Under the pieces are notes generated by a model. That model was given only the letters and a program-made list of their open reading frames with translations, was not told the origin of the DNA and made no database searches. From DATBGZ01 sp963803115 (GTDB lineage: Bacteria; Actinomycetota; Actinomycetes; Mycobacteriales; Micromonosporaceae): 64,000 bases of DNA. The position numbers and the translations under genes were made by a program. Position 1 is the stretch's first letter. Each line of letters starts with the position of its first letter. The stretch covers positions 524,727-588,726 of the forward strand of contig CAWDLN010000001.1 of NCBI GenBank assembly GCA_963803115.1, in the 5' to 3' direction. Positions 8,550 to 16,831 of this stretch are shown piece by piece.

Positions 8550-9365
8550 CGGCACGCGGCTTTGGTACCACAACGTTGGCGAGGGTCGCCCCTTGGTCTG
8601 CATTCCGGGCGGCCCGGTGATTGCCTCGGTCTATCTCGGCGACCTGGGCGGACTGGCGGCGCATCGCTCCTTGGTGTTGCTGGATCTGCGCGGGACGGGT
8701 GGGTCCCATAAGCCGGCGGACCTGATGAGCTACCGGGTCGATCGGCAGGTCGACGACGTCGAGGCACTGCGCGTGCACCTCGACCTCGACCGGCTCGATC
8801 TGGCCGGGCACTCGGCCGGTGCGACTCTCGCCTTGCTGTACGCCGCCCGGTATCCCAATTGCATTGGCCGTCTTGTTCTCATCAATCCCAGCCCGCGGGT
8901 GATCGGCTTGGAGATCACTGATCTGGACCGTCGAGAGGTCGCCGAACTCCGCCGCGGGGAGCCGTGGTTTCCGGAAGCCTTCGCCGCGTTCGAGAGGATC
9001 TGGTCGGGCAATGGCACGGATGCTGACTGGACCGCGATCGCACCGTTCAGCCACGGCCGGTGGGATGCCGCCACTCGGGCCCGCATCGCATGGGAGACGA
9101 GCCAGAAGAACATGGAGGCGGCCGCCATCTACTACTCGGCCGGCGCCTTCGACCCGGACCTGGTCAGGTCCGGCTTGGCCCACGTTCGGGCGCCGGTGTT
9201 GGTTGTCACGGGAGAGTACGACGTCCAGCTGCCGCCTAGGTGCGCTGCTTCGTATGGCGGGCTGTTTGTCGATGCCGAGTTGGCTGTGCACCCGGCTGCG
9301 GGCACTCTCCGTTCGTTGACGATCCGGAGCGGTTCGTGCAGACCGTGAACGGATTTCTGCGCTGA
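8527..9365 (+). CDS. Alpha/beta hydrolase (proline iminopeptidase-like), frameshifted near its end
   Basis: A cytoplasmic alpha/beta-fold hydrolase. CIPGGPV is the oxyanion region, LLDLRGTGGS follows, and LAGHSAGATLALLYAARYP holds the nucleophile serine (G-H-S-A-G). VVTGEYD carries the acid. The histidine region is interrupted: the frame continues to a stop at 9348. Restoring one C near 9302 gives AAGHSPFVDDPERFVQTVNG and a stop at 9365, the expected C-terminus with its catalytic histidine. I annotate the restored span. The substrate is unknown; the family includes aminopeptidases, esterases and haloperoxidase-like enzymes. Confidence 0.8.
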
Positions 9366-9398
9366 CCCCGTGCAGCGCCTATTCGTTCCGGCGTTGCT

Positions 9399-9851
9399 TT
9401 ACGAGTCCGGCGTTAGGAGCCAATTGACCTCGGTGATCAGCTTGGCCGGATCGTCCTCGTGTGGCCCATAGACCTCCCAGCGAGGACCGGCAACCGGCAA
9501 CCCCCGCGCGGCGCACGCTTCGGCCACCGCCTGATGGGCCTCGCCGAGATTCGCATACGGTCCACGGTGGACAGTCGTGGCTACGAGCCCTCCGGGCAGC
9601 GAAGACGCCACTACGCGCCCGGTCAGTACGCACGGCTGGCTCAGCTGGACGCCGACCTCGACGTTGGGCACGTCGTCCTTGTAGAGCATGACGTTGCGAC
9701 AGCCACGCTGAATGCCGCTCGCTCGCAGGCAAGTCCACACTTCGTCCAGGAGTGGCTTCCATAACGTTGGAAACTCTGGCCACGTCGTGGTAGCGGCGAC
9801 GACGGCCGTCGGGACGGCGGGAAGCTTGTCGACAATAACAACGTGGCTCAT
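9399..9851 (-). CDS. GyrI-like small-molecule-binding protein
   Basis: A 150-residue protein of the GyrI-like/effector-binding superfamily, found as a stand-alone domain and in BmrR/Rob-type regulators. Visible features are RNVMLYKDDVPNVEVGVQL and VATTVHRGPYANLGEAHQAV, the two conserved strands-plus-helix halves, with the conserved Glu of the binding pocket in WEVYGPHEDD. No DNA-binding domain is present. It probably binds or sequesters a hydrophobic or cationic compound. The gene is convergent with the hydrolase. Confidence 0.8.
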   Translation of the reverse strand: MSHVVIVDKLPAVPTAVVAATTTWPEFPTLWKPLLDEVWTCLRASGIQRGCRNVMLYKDDVPNVEVGVQLSQPCVLTGRVVASSLPGGLVATTVHRGPYANLGEAHQAVAEACAARGLPVAGPRWEVYGPHEDDPAKLITEVNWLLTPDS

Positions 9852-10146
9852 GTCGGCTACTCATTTCAGAGTCGGCGAATACGGAGACCCTGACCGAGCG
9901 AAACAGGTAGCTTCGGCCCTGGTGGAACGCCAGTATGCGCGGCGGCGAGTAAGGCGAGCTCAAGGGTCGCCGCCCTCGATTGAATCGATCGACGATGCGT
10001 CCCGGGTGTCGATGGCGGCCTCGGCCCGTTGATGCCGCATGTTGCCGGTGTGCTGCAGGTTGGAGGATGGCATCGTCAGAGGTACGCCGCCGACCACGCT
10101 GCCGTACCTGTCCTTCCACGCGAACTAGATCCGCTATCGTCAACGG

Positions 10147-10384
10147 GTGCACACGCGCTCGGCCGTCACCCTTTGACGATGATGTTTACGAGTCGGCCAA
10201 GGCGTGCTCGACGGCCCTGGGCCAATCGATGACGGACTGGTTGAACAAGGCCGTTCGAGCTGCGGTCCGCCGCCAGAACGCCGCGGCTTACATCGCCTGG
10301 GAGACGGCTACAACCGACTCGAGCGACGTCGATGCGCTGACCGAGGTGTCGAACGCCGTCGCGCTCGACGGCGCGGAGTGGTGA
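10147..10384 (+). pseudogene. Ribbon-helix-helix antitoxin, frameshifted at its start
   Basis: The body DDDVYESAKACSTALGQSMTDWLNKAVRAAV is a ribbon-helix-helix antitoxin domain followed by a linker with NAAAYIAW. A GTG at 10147 starts the expected N-terminal strand (HTRSAVTL) but runs into TGA after nine codons. Removing one T of the run at 10172-10174 joins it to the rest. The domain and the NAAAY motif are shared with the second antitoxin 340 bases downstream, so the two are paralogues. The stop overlaps a GTG (10381), as in the second pair, but no toxin follows. Confidence 0.6.
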
Positions 10385-10711
10385 GGGGGCCGGATGTTTC
10401 GCGGGCGGGCTTGTCAACAAGGCTAAACGAGTTCAACACCTAGCTCAGCAACAATCTCACGGAAGGCACGCACGAACATCTGGCCGACTGCGTGCTCAAC
10501 GCGGTGTTGGCGGCCCACCGTGGGGAAGTCTGCGACGCAGTCCAGCGCGCATCCGTAGTGGACACGTTTGCCGAGGTTGCCCGTGCGACTATCGACAAAT
10601 GCCGGGTGCCGGAAGATCACTGACCAACCGGTGGAACAACGCCGGCACAACGAAGCCAAGAGCGGACTGGTCGCATGTCGCTGGCCGGTAACGCATGCCG
10701 TGCGGCATAGG
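10381..10711 (+). other. Degenerate space where a toxin gene would be expected
   Basis: A GTG overlapping the antitoxin stop opens a frame of only 20 codons. The remaining sequence has short open stretches on both strands but nothing recognisable. A minus-strand stretch containing FPTVGRQHRVEHAV reads protein-like without matching a family I know. It may be the remains of the first antitoxin's partner or of an insertion. Confidence 0.35.
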
Positions 10712-10720
10712 ATGACGCGC

Positions 10721-10948
10721 ATGCCGACGCTGAACATCACGCTGTCCCTGTCGCAGGATGAGATCGACAGCATCCGAGCGGCGGCGGGCTCGGAGTCCTT
10801 GGCCAGTCTTACGGCTCGGGCCCTGCGCCATGAGCTGCGTACCCGCAACGCTGCCGCATATGTCGAGTGGAGTGAGTCTCTTCCGCAAGAGGCAAAGGCA
10901 GATCTCGATGCGTGGGACGCCGCGCCGATGCCAGGGTGGGATGCGTGA
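10721..10948 (+). CDS. Type II antitoxin, ribbon-helix-helix type
   Basis: A 75-residue antitoxin. An N-terminal strand (PTLNITLSLSQDEID) is followed by a short helical DNA-binding region and a tail with RNAAAYVEW, which would wrap the toxin. An ATG at 10712 is an alternative start. The stop overlaps the toxin start by four bases (GTGA), the usual coupling in toxin-antitoxin operons. It would repress its own promoter and neutralise the toxin at 10945. Confidence 0.75.
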   Translation: MPTLNITLSLSQDEIDSIRAAAGSESLASLTARALRHELRTRNAAAYVEWSESLPQEAKADLDAWDAAPMPGWDA

Positions 10949-11250
10949 AGCGAGGCGACGTTCACGAGTACGCCATAGGTTCACGCATTGTAAGGGCGGT
11001 CGTCGTTTCTGCTGATCAATACGCTCCAGGTCGGGTCGCGATGGCCCCTGTTGTTGGCACTGACCCGGCCGGGAGAGCGTTTGGGCTCGCCATTCCTACA
11101 AGCGCGGGGGACCCGGTGATCGGCAGCGTCGACGTCGGCCGGACACGCCCAGCTGACCCCGATCTCATTCGTGGACGACTGGGCCGAATGTCTCCGGCAA
11201 CCATGAGTCGCGTATCGGCAGCGCTCAAGGACTTCTTGGACCTGGATTAG
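10945..11250 (+). CDS. PemK/MazF- or CcdB-like toxin
   Basis: A 101-residue protein beginning KRGDVHEYAIGSRIVRAVVVSADQY, the usual opening of the PemK/MazF/CcdB fold (a KRGD/E-V start, then a strand with RAVVVSAD). MazF-like members cut mRNA, and CcdB-like members poison gyrase; the sequence alone does not settle which. It is coupled to the antitoxin by a four-base overlap. Length is typical for the fold, with no sign of damage. Confidence 0.72.
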   Translation: MKRGDVHEYAIGSRIVRAVVVSADQYAPGRVAMAPVVGTDPAGRAFGLAIPTSAGDPVIGSVDVGRTRPADPDLIRGRLGRMSPATMSRVSAALKDFLDLD

Positions 11251-11551
11251 CTCACAAGCACCGATCGGCGCTCAGCCGTAGTCGAGTAGCGATGTCCCGG
11301 GTGGACTGACCCTTCGGGGGGTCGCTCTGGGACGTATGCGTCGGTAGGTTCGCCATCCATGGTTGCTAGTAGGCGTGGTTGCCGGGTTGACAGCCGCAGC
11401 TGTGTGACCGCCTTCTTGCCGGCCGGCGCGGTCATCGTCAGGGCGCCGTCCTGGCCTGGCTGGTGCTTGCCCTGCGTGTATCCCGCCTAGAACCGGCCGG
11501 ACCACGCGGCAACGGTCCCACCCCTCCTGGCGGCGCCGGGGCGGGAACCGA
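11251..11551. other. Intergenic region, possible decayed coding sequence
   Basis: No supported gene. A 62-codon minus-strand frame at 11247-11435 (starting MTAPAGKKAVTQLRLSTRQP) has a protein-like composition and could be the tail of a lost gene, but it has no upstream part and no recognised family. Confidence 0.3.
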
Positions 11552-11839
11552 TCAGAAGGACGCCGGGCCGTAGCCGATCACTCTTATCGTCCGCCCACCG
11601 TTACCTTCGAGGCGCGGCGACGCGAACGCGCCGGCCCAGCCATCCGACAACTGCAACGTCGCCCGACCCGCGGTCATCACGTCCCACAAAGCGCTCGTGT
11701 CATCCGTCGTCACCGTGCCGCGCCACATCTCCACACCCGGCGCGCCACCCGACTCAAGGTCCGCCGCCGCAGCGAACCAGTTCCCGTTCGGCAGGACTAT
11801 TACGGCCTGACCCTGATAGACACTCACATCAACCCACAC
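11552..11839 (-). CDS. Small hypothetical protein
   Basis: A 95-residue protein with a GTG start, not recognised. It is rich in beta-type segments (VDVSVYQGQAVIVLPNGNWF, RTIRVIGYGPASF) with no signal peptide or membrane helix. Composition is protein-like and frame use is consistent with neighbouring genes, but there is no operon partner. The convergent orientation to nothing nearby leaves its role open. Confidence 0.45.
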   Translation of the reverse strand: MWVDVSVYQGQAVIVLPNGNWFAAAADLESGGAPGVEMWRGTVTTDDTSALWDVMTAGRATLQLSDGWAGAFASPRLEGNGGRTIRVIGYGPASF

Positions 11840-12141
11840 CCATCAATGCCGATTCATGATTCGCCCGGGTACCCATCTCGACCAGCCGATTGAATCGGCC
11901 GGTCACGAAGGGCGGCGACCTGCCCGCCCGGGGCTGAGCATCACAGGAGACGAAAGGCGGCGATTACTGCACGAACGACCCATATCGACAGGGGCGGCTT
12001 GGTAGACACCCTCGACCGACAGCCTCGTCCAATGGCCCACGCTTGGCAAGGCGTGGGCGTCGAGCCCGGCGACCTGACCATGCGCCCACGCCCCATCCGC
12101 CCCGGCGTCGGCCAATGGTGGTCGGGCAGGCACGACTTGAC
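11840..12141. other. Intergenic region upstream of the ArsR operon
   Basis: A 60-codon plus-strand frame at 11999-12181 (starting MVDTLDRQPRPMAHAWQG) reads through into the operator and is probably not a gene. Nothing else is supported. The operon promoter is expected at the 3' edge of this stretch. Confidence 0.35.
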
Positions 12142-12188
12142 GCAACTACCTGGTTGCTATAGGTTCATAGCAACCATGTAGTTGCTAT
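12142..12188. promoter_or_regulatory. Nested palindromic operator of the ArsR operon
   Basis: A perfect 9-bp inverted repeat (GGTTGCTAT at 12152-12160 and ATAGCAACC at 12167-12175, six-base spacer) sits inside a second perfect 8-bp inverted repeat (GCAACTAC at 12142-12149 and GTAGTTGC at 12178-12185). The half-site GTTGCTAT occurs again at 12181-12188. The element ends 18 bases before the ATG at 12207, a typical place for an autoregulating ArsR repressor, whose gene is second in the operon. Confidence 0.75.
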
Positions 12189-12206
12189 AAGACGGAGGCG
12201 TGTGTC

Positions 12207-12641
12207 ATGGGGTTTCCCGATCGGATCGAGCGCAGCATCAGCGTCGCCCACCCACCGGCGAAGGTGTGGGAAGCACTGACGACGGCTGAGGGATTAGGAA
12301 CGTGGTTCGGCCATAAAGCGACCGTGGACCTGCGCGTCGGCGGCCTGGCCCAGCTGACCTTCGAGGGCGGCCACAACGCCGAGCTGCGCATCGAGCGCCT
12401 CGAGCCGCCACGGGTGTTCGGCTACACCTGGGGCATCAGTGGCCTGCCGGCCGACGATCCGCGCCGTACTTACGTCGAGTTCACCCTTGAGCCGATCGCC
12501 GAAGGGACCCGGCTCACGGTGGTCGAAACCGGCTTCGCGCAGCTGCCCGACGATCTCTACTCCGGCGCATACGGCGGCAACGTCGAGGGATGGCAGAGCG
12601 AGCTCGGTGAGCTCGTCGAATACCTCGATGCCCGAGCGTGA
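12207..12641 (+). CDS. SRPBCC / AHSA1-family protein
   Basis: A 144-residue protein of the START/Bet v1-like superfamily (AHSA1, formerly activator of Hsp90 ATPase homologue). Visible marks are RSISVAHPPAKVWEALTTAE near the start, WFGHKATVDLRVGG, and the C-terminal GNVEGWQSELGELVEYLDAR. Such genes are regularly paired with ArsR regulators and may bind a small hydrophobic ligand. The ArsR gene starts 14 bases before its stop, so both are translationally coupled. A GGAGG site precedes the ATG. Confidence 0.88.
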   Translation: MGFPDRIERSISVAHPPAKVWEALTTAEGLGTWFGHKATVDLRVGGLAQLTFEGGHNAELRIERLEPPRVFGYTWGISGLPADDPRRTYVEFTLEPIAEGTRLTVVETGFAQLPDDLYSGAYGGNVEGWQSELGELVEYLDARA

Positions 12642-12960
12642 CCCGGAGGCCGTCGCCGAAGATGTCTTCGCAGCACTGGCCGATCCCAGCCGCCGGAGCA
12701 TCCTGGCCGCGCTCGCGTCGCGCGGGCCGGCCACGGCGACGGACCTGGCGGGCAGCCTGCCGATCACCCGGCAGGCGATCGCCAAACACCTCGTGTTACT
12801 CACCGAGGCCGGGCTGGTCATCGCCGAGCCGGGCGAGCGCCGGCGTGTGCGGTATCGGCTTCAGTCGGCCCCAATACGGGTCGCGCAGCAGTTTCTCGCC
12901 GCGTTGGCCCGTGACTGGGACTCGAGCCTCGACGCCCTCACACGGCATCTGGGTTCGTGA
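12628..12960 (+). CDS. ArsR-family winged-helix repressor
   Basis: A 110-residue regulator. VFAALADPSRRSILAALASRG is the classic ArsR opening helix, TATDLAGSLPITRQAIAKHL is the recognition helix-turn-helix, and GERRRVRYRLQ is the wing. No cysteine metal site is seen, so this belongs to the non-metal ArsR group coupled to SRPBCC proteins. It overlaps the SRPBCC gene. The nested palindrome at 12142-12188 is its likely operator, which would give autoregulation of the operon. Confidence 0.9.
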   Translation: MPERDPEAVAEDVFAALADPSRRSILAALASRGPATATDLAGSLPITRQAIAKHLVLLTEAGLVIAEPGERRRVRYRLQSAPIRVAQQFLAALARDWDSSLDALTRHLGS

Positions 12961-12992
12961 GAAAACGATCCGTCTTTAAGGAGGTGGATGTC

Positions 12993-13664
12993 ATGACAAC
13001 CGCAGACAGAGCAGTTCCGGCGTCGCGACTTCGGCTCGCCGCGCTAACGGCGCCCCTCGGGCTCGCCGCAGCGGCATGGGTCATCGCGGTACGGCAGATG
13101 CACGGGATGGACATGGGCGTGGCGACCGAGCTCGGTTCGTTGGTGTTCTTCGTCGGCCTGTGGGTGTCGATGATGGCGGCGATGATGCTGCCGGGCGCGA
13201 CTCCGGCCGTCTTGGGACGCGCGAATGCCATCGGGCGTCTACGAGCGGTGCCGCTGTTTGTCGGGTCGTACCTGGCCGTCTGGATACTCGTGGGCGTCGC
13301 CGTGTACGGGTTGTATCGGCCCCACGGGTCTATCGCCGCCGGCGCAATTGTGATCGCGGCAGGTGTCTACGAGCTCTCGCCGCTCAAGCAGTATTTCCGG
13401 CGGCGCTGCCACGAGACCGTCCACTCTGGATTCGAATACGGGCTCTACTGCGTCGGCTCGAGCATCGGGCTGATGCTTGTGCTTTTGGCGGTGGGCGTCA
13501 TGAGCGTCCCGTGGATGCTCGTCACCGCCGTCCTCGTCCTCGCCCAGAAGCTCTTGCGGGCGAAAGCCGCCATCGACGTGCCGCTGGCGCTAGCGATCGT
13601 CGGACTTGGAGTCCTGATCGTTGTCATGCCCACGGTAGTTCCCGGTCTCACGCCACCGATGTGA
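12993..13664 (+). CDS. DUF2182 integral membrane protein
   Basis: A 223-residue protein with about six membrane helices. The signature of this predicted metal-binding membrane family is visible: RQMHGMDMG near the first helix and WVSMMAAMMLPGATPAV in the second. YELSPLKQYFRRRCHET follows in a loop. The ATG at 12993 was preferred over the GTG at 12957 because AAGGAGG lies seven bases ahead of it. It is third in the ArsR operon. Function is unknown; the Met/His-rich motifs suggest metal or redox handling. Confidence 0.85.
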   Translation: MTTADRAVPASRLRLAALTAPLGLAAAAWVIAVRQMHGMDMGVATELGSLVFFVGLWVSMMAAMMLPGATPAVLGRANAIGRLRAVPLFVGSYLAVWILVGVAVYGLYRPHGSIAAGAIVIAAGVYELSPLKQYFRRRCHETVHSGFEYGLYCVGSSIGLMLVLLAVGVMSVPWMLVTAVLVLAQKLLRAKAAIDVPLALAIVGLGVLIVVMPTVVPGLTPPM

Positions 13665-13701
13665 GACCCGTGGATCTTGCAATGAGAATAAGGAGAGAAC
13701 A

Positions 13702-14469
13702 ATGCCTAACCACAAGACCGGAACCAGGGAAGAGTGGCTTGCCGCCCGGCTTGACCTGCTCGACGCCGAGAAGGCGTTGACGAGGCGTGGTGATGAGGTG
13801 GCGCGGCAGCGCCAGGAGCTGCCCTGGGTTCGAATCGACAAGGAGTACCACTTCGAGACAGACGAGGGCGCGGCAAGGCTCGCCGATCTCTTCGGAGGAC
13901 GGTCGCAGCTCCTCATCTACCACTTCATGTTCGGGCCTGATTACAATGCAGGCTGCCCGTCCTGCTCGGCGATCGCCGACGGCTTCAACGGCTCCGTCGT
14001 CCACCTTGCAAATCACGACGTCACGCTCAGCGCGGTGTCTCGGGCTCCACTCGCGAAACTGCAGGCGTACAAGCGGCGGATGGGCTGGACCTTTCCCTGG
14101 GCGTCTTCGTACGACAGCGACTTCAACCACGACTTCGGCGTGGCCCACACCAAGGAGGAGTGGCAGTCGGGAGCCGTCGAGTACAACTTCCGCACGATGG
14201 ACGTTGGGCCGTCGGAGACCGGCGAGGAGATTCCCTTCCTCAACCAGATCGCGTCAAGCGTTGGAACGGACTGGCCGACGTACAGGCAAGAAGGACCCGG
14301 CATGAGCGCGTTCGTGCTTGAGGATGGCGTTGTGTATCACACCTACTCGACGTACGAGCGCGGGGTGGACGCCCTCTGGGGCATGTACCAGTGGCTCGAT
14401 CGCGCACCACTCGGTCGTAACGAGTCCGGTTTCTGGTGGCGCCGCCACGACGAGTACGGCAGCCAGTGA
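13702..14469 (+). CDS. DUF899 thioredoxin-like protein
   Basis: A 255-residue soluble protein of the DUF899 family, with a thioredoxin-like fold. IYHFMFGPDYNAGCPSCSAIADGF holds the conserved C-P-S-C pair, followed by a region (RRMGWTFPWASSYDSDFNHD) seen in all members. The N-terminal helix EEWLAARLDLLDAEKALTRR is also typical. It is last in the ArsR operon, preceded by GGAGAG. A role in redox or stress protection is inferred from the CxxC motif and the neighbours. Confidence 0.88.
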   Translation: MPNHKTGTREEWLAARLDLLDAEKALTRRGDEVARQRQELPWVRIDKEYHFETDEGAARLADLFGGRSQLLIYHFMFGPDYNAGCPSCSAIADGFNGSVVHLANHDVTLSAVSRAPLAKLQAYKRRMGWTFPWASSYDSDFNHDFGVAHTKEEWQSGAVEYNFRTMDVGPSETGEEIPFLNQIASSVGTDWPTYRQEGPGMSAFVLEDGVVYHTYSTYERGVDALWGMYQWLDRAPLGRNESGFWWRRHDEYGSQ

Positions 14470-14874
14470 CGCGTGCAAAATGAGTAGCCGGGCGTTCGTG
14501 TCGTCCAACAAGAACCTCCGTTGAAGGCCGAACTCCGCGTTCAGCGGTGGCGTCGTTGTGAACGTCGAGCTGCTCGCTTGATCTCGTTCTGCCGAACAGA
14601 AGCGAAGTGCTACGTCACATCTGTTCGGCAGAGCGCGATCTCCCCGCCGCACGTCTCCGTCCAGTTCGTCGCCGAGACGCCCGATGCTCCGCGAATGCTT
14701 CGCCGGCGTGGGAAAGTTGGTCCCCAAGTCGTCGGTGCCTCGGCCTAGGATTCCACTCGTGACCAATGCCGAAGAGATCCAGCGGGCTCGTGCTTTGATA
14801 GAGGAGCATCCGTGGTCTCTGCGGGCGAGACCGCGCCTCCAAGCGAGTAACGACTCGTGTCGGCCGCAGGGACC
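14470..14874. other. Intergenic region with terminator and a possible gene fragment
   Basis: Besides the hairpin at 14588-14632, a GTG at 14759 opens a frame reading TNAEEIQRARALIEEHPWSL, which resembles the start of an FMN-binding/pyridoxamine-oxidase-like protein. It soon loses similarity and is overrun by the next gene, so it is at most a fragment. Confidence 0.35.
14588..14632. terminator. Hairpin terminator
   Basis: A perfect 12-bp inverted repeat (14588-14599 and 14621-14632, 21-base loop) lies between the convergent genes ending at 14469 and 14875. Confidence 0.7.
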
Positions 14875-15684
14875 TTATCCCGGCTTGCGGGCGATCGCGC
14901 TGGCGTAGGCGACGTGCCCGAAGAACTCACCGGCATCCGACCGTCGACGCGCCTCGGCCTTGAACGCATCCGCTAGGTCCGTGCCGATGCGGCCACTCGC
15001 GACGAGCACATCCGCGCCACGAGCGATCAATGTCAGCAGATACCCGCCCGACGAAGGCGCCTCGACGTAACTGTGTCCTCGCAGGCGCGTCAACTCGTAC
15101 CCAGCGTCGAGGATTAGCTTGGGCAGCCGCCGGACCAGCCACGGGTCGTGCACGAGGTTGTCGACCGCTGCCTGTAGGCACGCCTCCAACGGATCGGACT
15201 CGCCGATCGCGCATGTCATCGTGACGTAGTCGCCGTCGAAGACGGCTAGGACCCCGCCGGGTCGCAACACCCGCATTGCCTCGGCGAGGGCCGCCGAAGG
15301 GCCGGGCACGTGGCAGAGCGTTGTGTGGAACACAACCACATCGCACGAGTCGGCGTCGAACGGAAGCGCCCGCGCGTCACCGTCCACAAAGGATAGATGC
15401 GGGAGTGAGGCGCCGAGTTCCCGCGCTTTGGCGACGAAGATCGGCGACGGATCAATTCCGACGACCTCGCCGACTCCGGGCCGCGACGCGAGTGCACGAG
15501 CCACCGGCCCCGGCCCGCAGCCGACGTCGATGACACGCGCGTTCGGCGCAAAGGCGATCTCAGCCAGGTAAGCCTCACGCATCTCTTTCTGACCAGGATC
15601 CGCGGCCCGAAGCTCCAGAATGTCGATCAAAGGCTCCACGACGGTCGCGTCGGCTTCGCTGATCGTGAGATAGACGTCGGGCAC
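14875..15684 (-). CDS. SAM-dependent methyltransferase (UbiE/type 11-like)
   Basis: A 269-residue methyltransferase. VIDVGCGPGPVARALASRPG is motif I, VVGIDPSP motif II, SFVDGDARALPFDADSCDVV the post-I/motif III region, and MRVLRPGGVLAVFDGD the conserved loop. The GTG start follows a GGGGAGG site. The N-terminus (YLTISEADATVVEPLIDILE) is typical of actinobacterial type-11 methyltransferases. It stands alone, with no hint of the substrate. Confidence 0.87.
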   Translation of the reverse strand: MPDVYLTISEADATVVEPLIDILELRAADPGQKEMREAYLAEIAFAPNARVIDVGCGPGPVARALASRPGVGEVVGIDPSPIFVAKARELGASLPHLSFVDGDARALPFDADSCDVVVFHTTLCHVPGPSAALAEAMRVLRPGGVLAVFDGDYVTMTCAIGESDPLEACLQAAVDNLVHDPWLVRRLPKLILDAGYELTRLRGHSYVEAPSSGGYLLTLIARGADVLVASGRIGTDLADAFKAEARRRSDAGEFFGHVAYASAIARKPG

Positions 15685-15916
15685 GGCAACCTCCCCAGGC
15701 TCAGGCTTGCCACGCTCTCGTAGTTCCGGCGGCAGGTCAAGGTTTCGGCCGTGTCCATTGTCGACGGACCTTCCGCCTGCACGACTGGGGGACGGGTCAC
15801 CGATAACTGATGGTTATGAATGTGGGGCGCCCCGGACCATTCGATCCCATCCTGGCTGAATCGGCGGTACGGTACGGGCATCACGACTGAACGCGCCGAA
15901 GAGGGGAGCATCCAAC

Positions 15917-16210
15917 ATGCCTACGTTCGTGAGCTTGATCAACTGGACCGATAAGGGCGTCGCTGGCTTCAAGGACACCGTTGCCCGGGCCGATGCCGCG
16001 AAGCGCGCTGCACAGGCGATGGGTGGCACGCTCAAGGACATTTACTGGACGGTCGGGCCGTACGACATTGTCACCGTTGCCGACTTCCCGGACGATGCCT
16101 CGGCGACGGCCTTTCTGCTGGCGCTTGGCTCGCAGGGCAACATCCGGACCACCAGTCTGCGTGCGTTTACGGCCGAGGAGATGACCCAGATCATCGCCAA
16201 GGTCGGTTAG
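15917..16210 (+). CDS. GYD domain protein
   Basis: A 97-residue protein of the GYD family (dimeric ferredoxin-like fold). TFVSLINWTDKGVAGFKDTV and GGTLKDIYWTVGPYDIVTVAD are the family's two conserved segments. Members often lie near stress or small-molecule genes, but no activity is proven. The gene appears to be monocistronic and divergent from the methyltransferase. Confidence 0.88.
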   Translation: MPTFVSLINWTDKGVAGFKDTVARADAAKRAAQAMGGTLKDIYWTVGPYDIVTVADFPDDASATAFLLALGSQGNIRTTSLRAFTAEEMTQIIAKVG

Positions 16211-16277
16211 CCGGCGCCGGGTCAGTCCGCGACGTAAAGGCCTGGCGTCGTCGCCGCCGGTCGTCGATGATCGCCCC

Positions 16278-16826
16278 ATGTGCGCTGACATGTTCATCGA
16301 TGATCAGGACGACGATCCCCGCCCTGACCCCGACCCGCGAGGGGACGAGCGCACCACGCTCGTTGAGTTCCTCAAGTGGCAACGCGGCACGCTCGAGTTG
16401 AAGTGTGTCGATCTTACGCCCGAGCAGCTTGCGATCAGATCCGTTGACCCATCATCGATGTCCTTGCTGGGGCTCATCCGGCACATGGCCGACGTCGAGC
16501 AGGGATGGTTCCGACAGGTCATGGCCGGCCAACAGGTCGCCGCCCACTTCGAAACCGAGGAAGACCGGGATGCGGCCTGGGAAGGCGCCGAGCCGACGGA
16601 AGAGTGCGTCGACGAGGCGTGGCGCCTCTGGCGCGAGGAGGTCGCCTTCGCCGAGAGGTTCGTCGACGAGGCACCGGACCTCGACCTGGTGAGCGTAAAA
16701 GACGACGCGTGGCGCGGGCCGATGTCGCTGCGCTGGGTCCTGGTGCACATGATCGAGGAGTACGCCCGCCACAACGGCCACGCCGACTTTCTCCGCGAGC
16801 GCATCGACGGCCGCGTGGGCCAGTAG
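16278..16826 (+). CDS. DinB-family DUF664 protein
   Basis: A 182-residue four-helix-bundle protein. FLKWQRGTLELKC, LLGLIRHMADVEQGWFR and LRWVLVHMIEEYARHNGHAD are the DUF664 marks. The histidines in the second and third helices (RHMADVE, RHNGHAD) match the metal site of the DinB superfamily, to which mycothiol-dependent enzymes belong. A second ATG at 16290 is a possible start. It ends five bases from a convergent gene. Confidence 0.88.
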   Translation: MCADMFIDDQDDDPRPDPDPRGDERTTLVEFLKWQRGTLELKCVDLTPEQLAIRSVDPSSMSLLGLIRHMADVEQGWFRQVMAGQQVAAHFETEEDRDAAWEGAEPTEECVDEAWRLWREEVAFAERFVDEAPDLDLVSVKDDAWRGPMSLRWVLVHMIEEYARHNGHADFLRERIDGRVGQ

Positions 16827-16831
16827 CGCGG

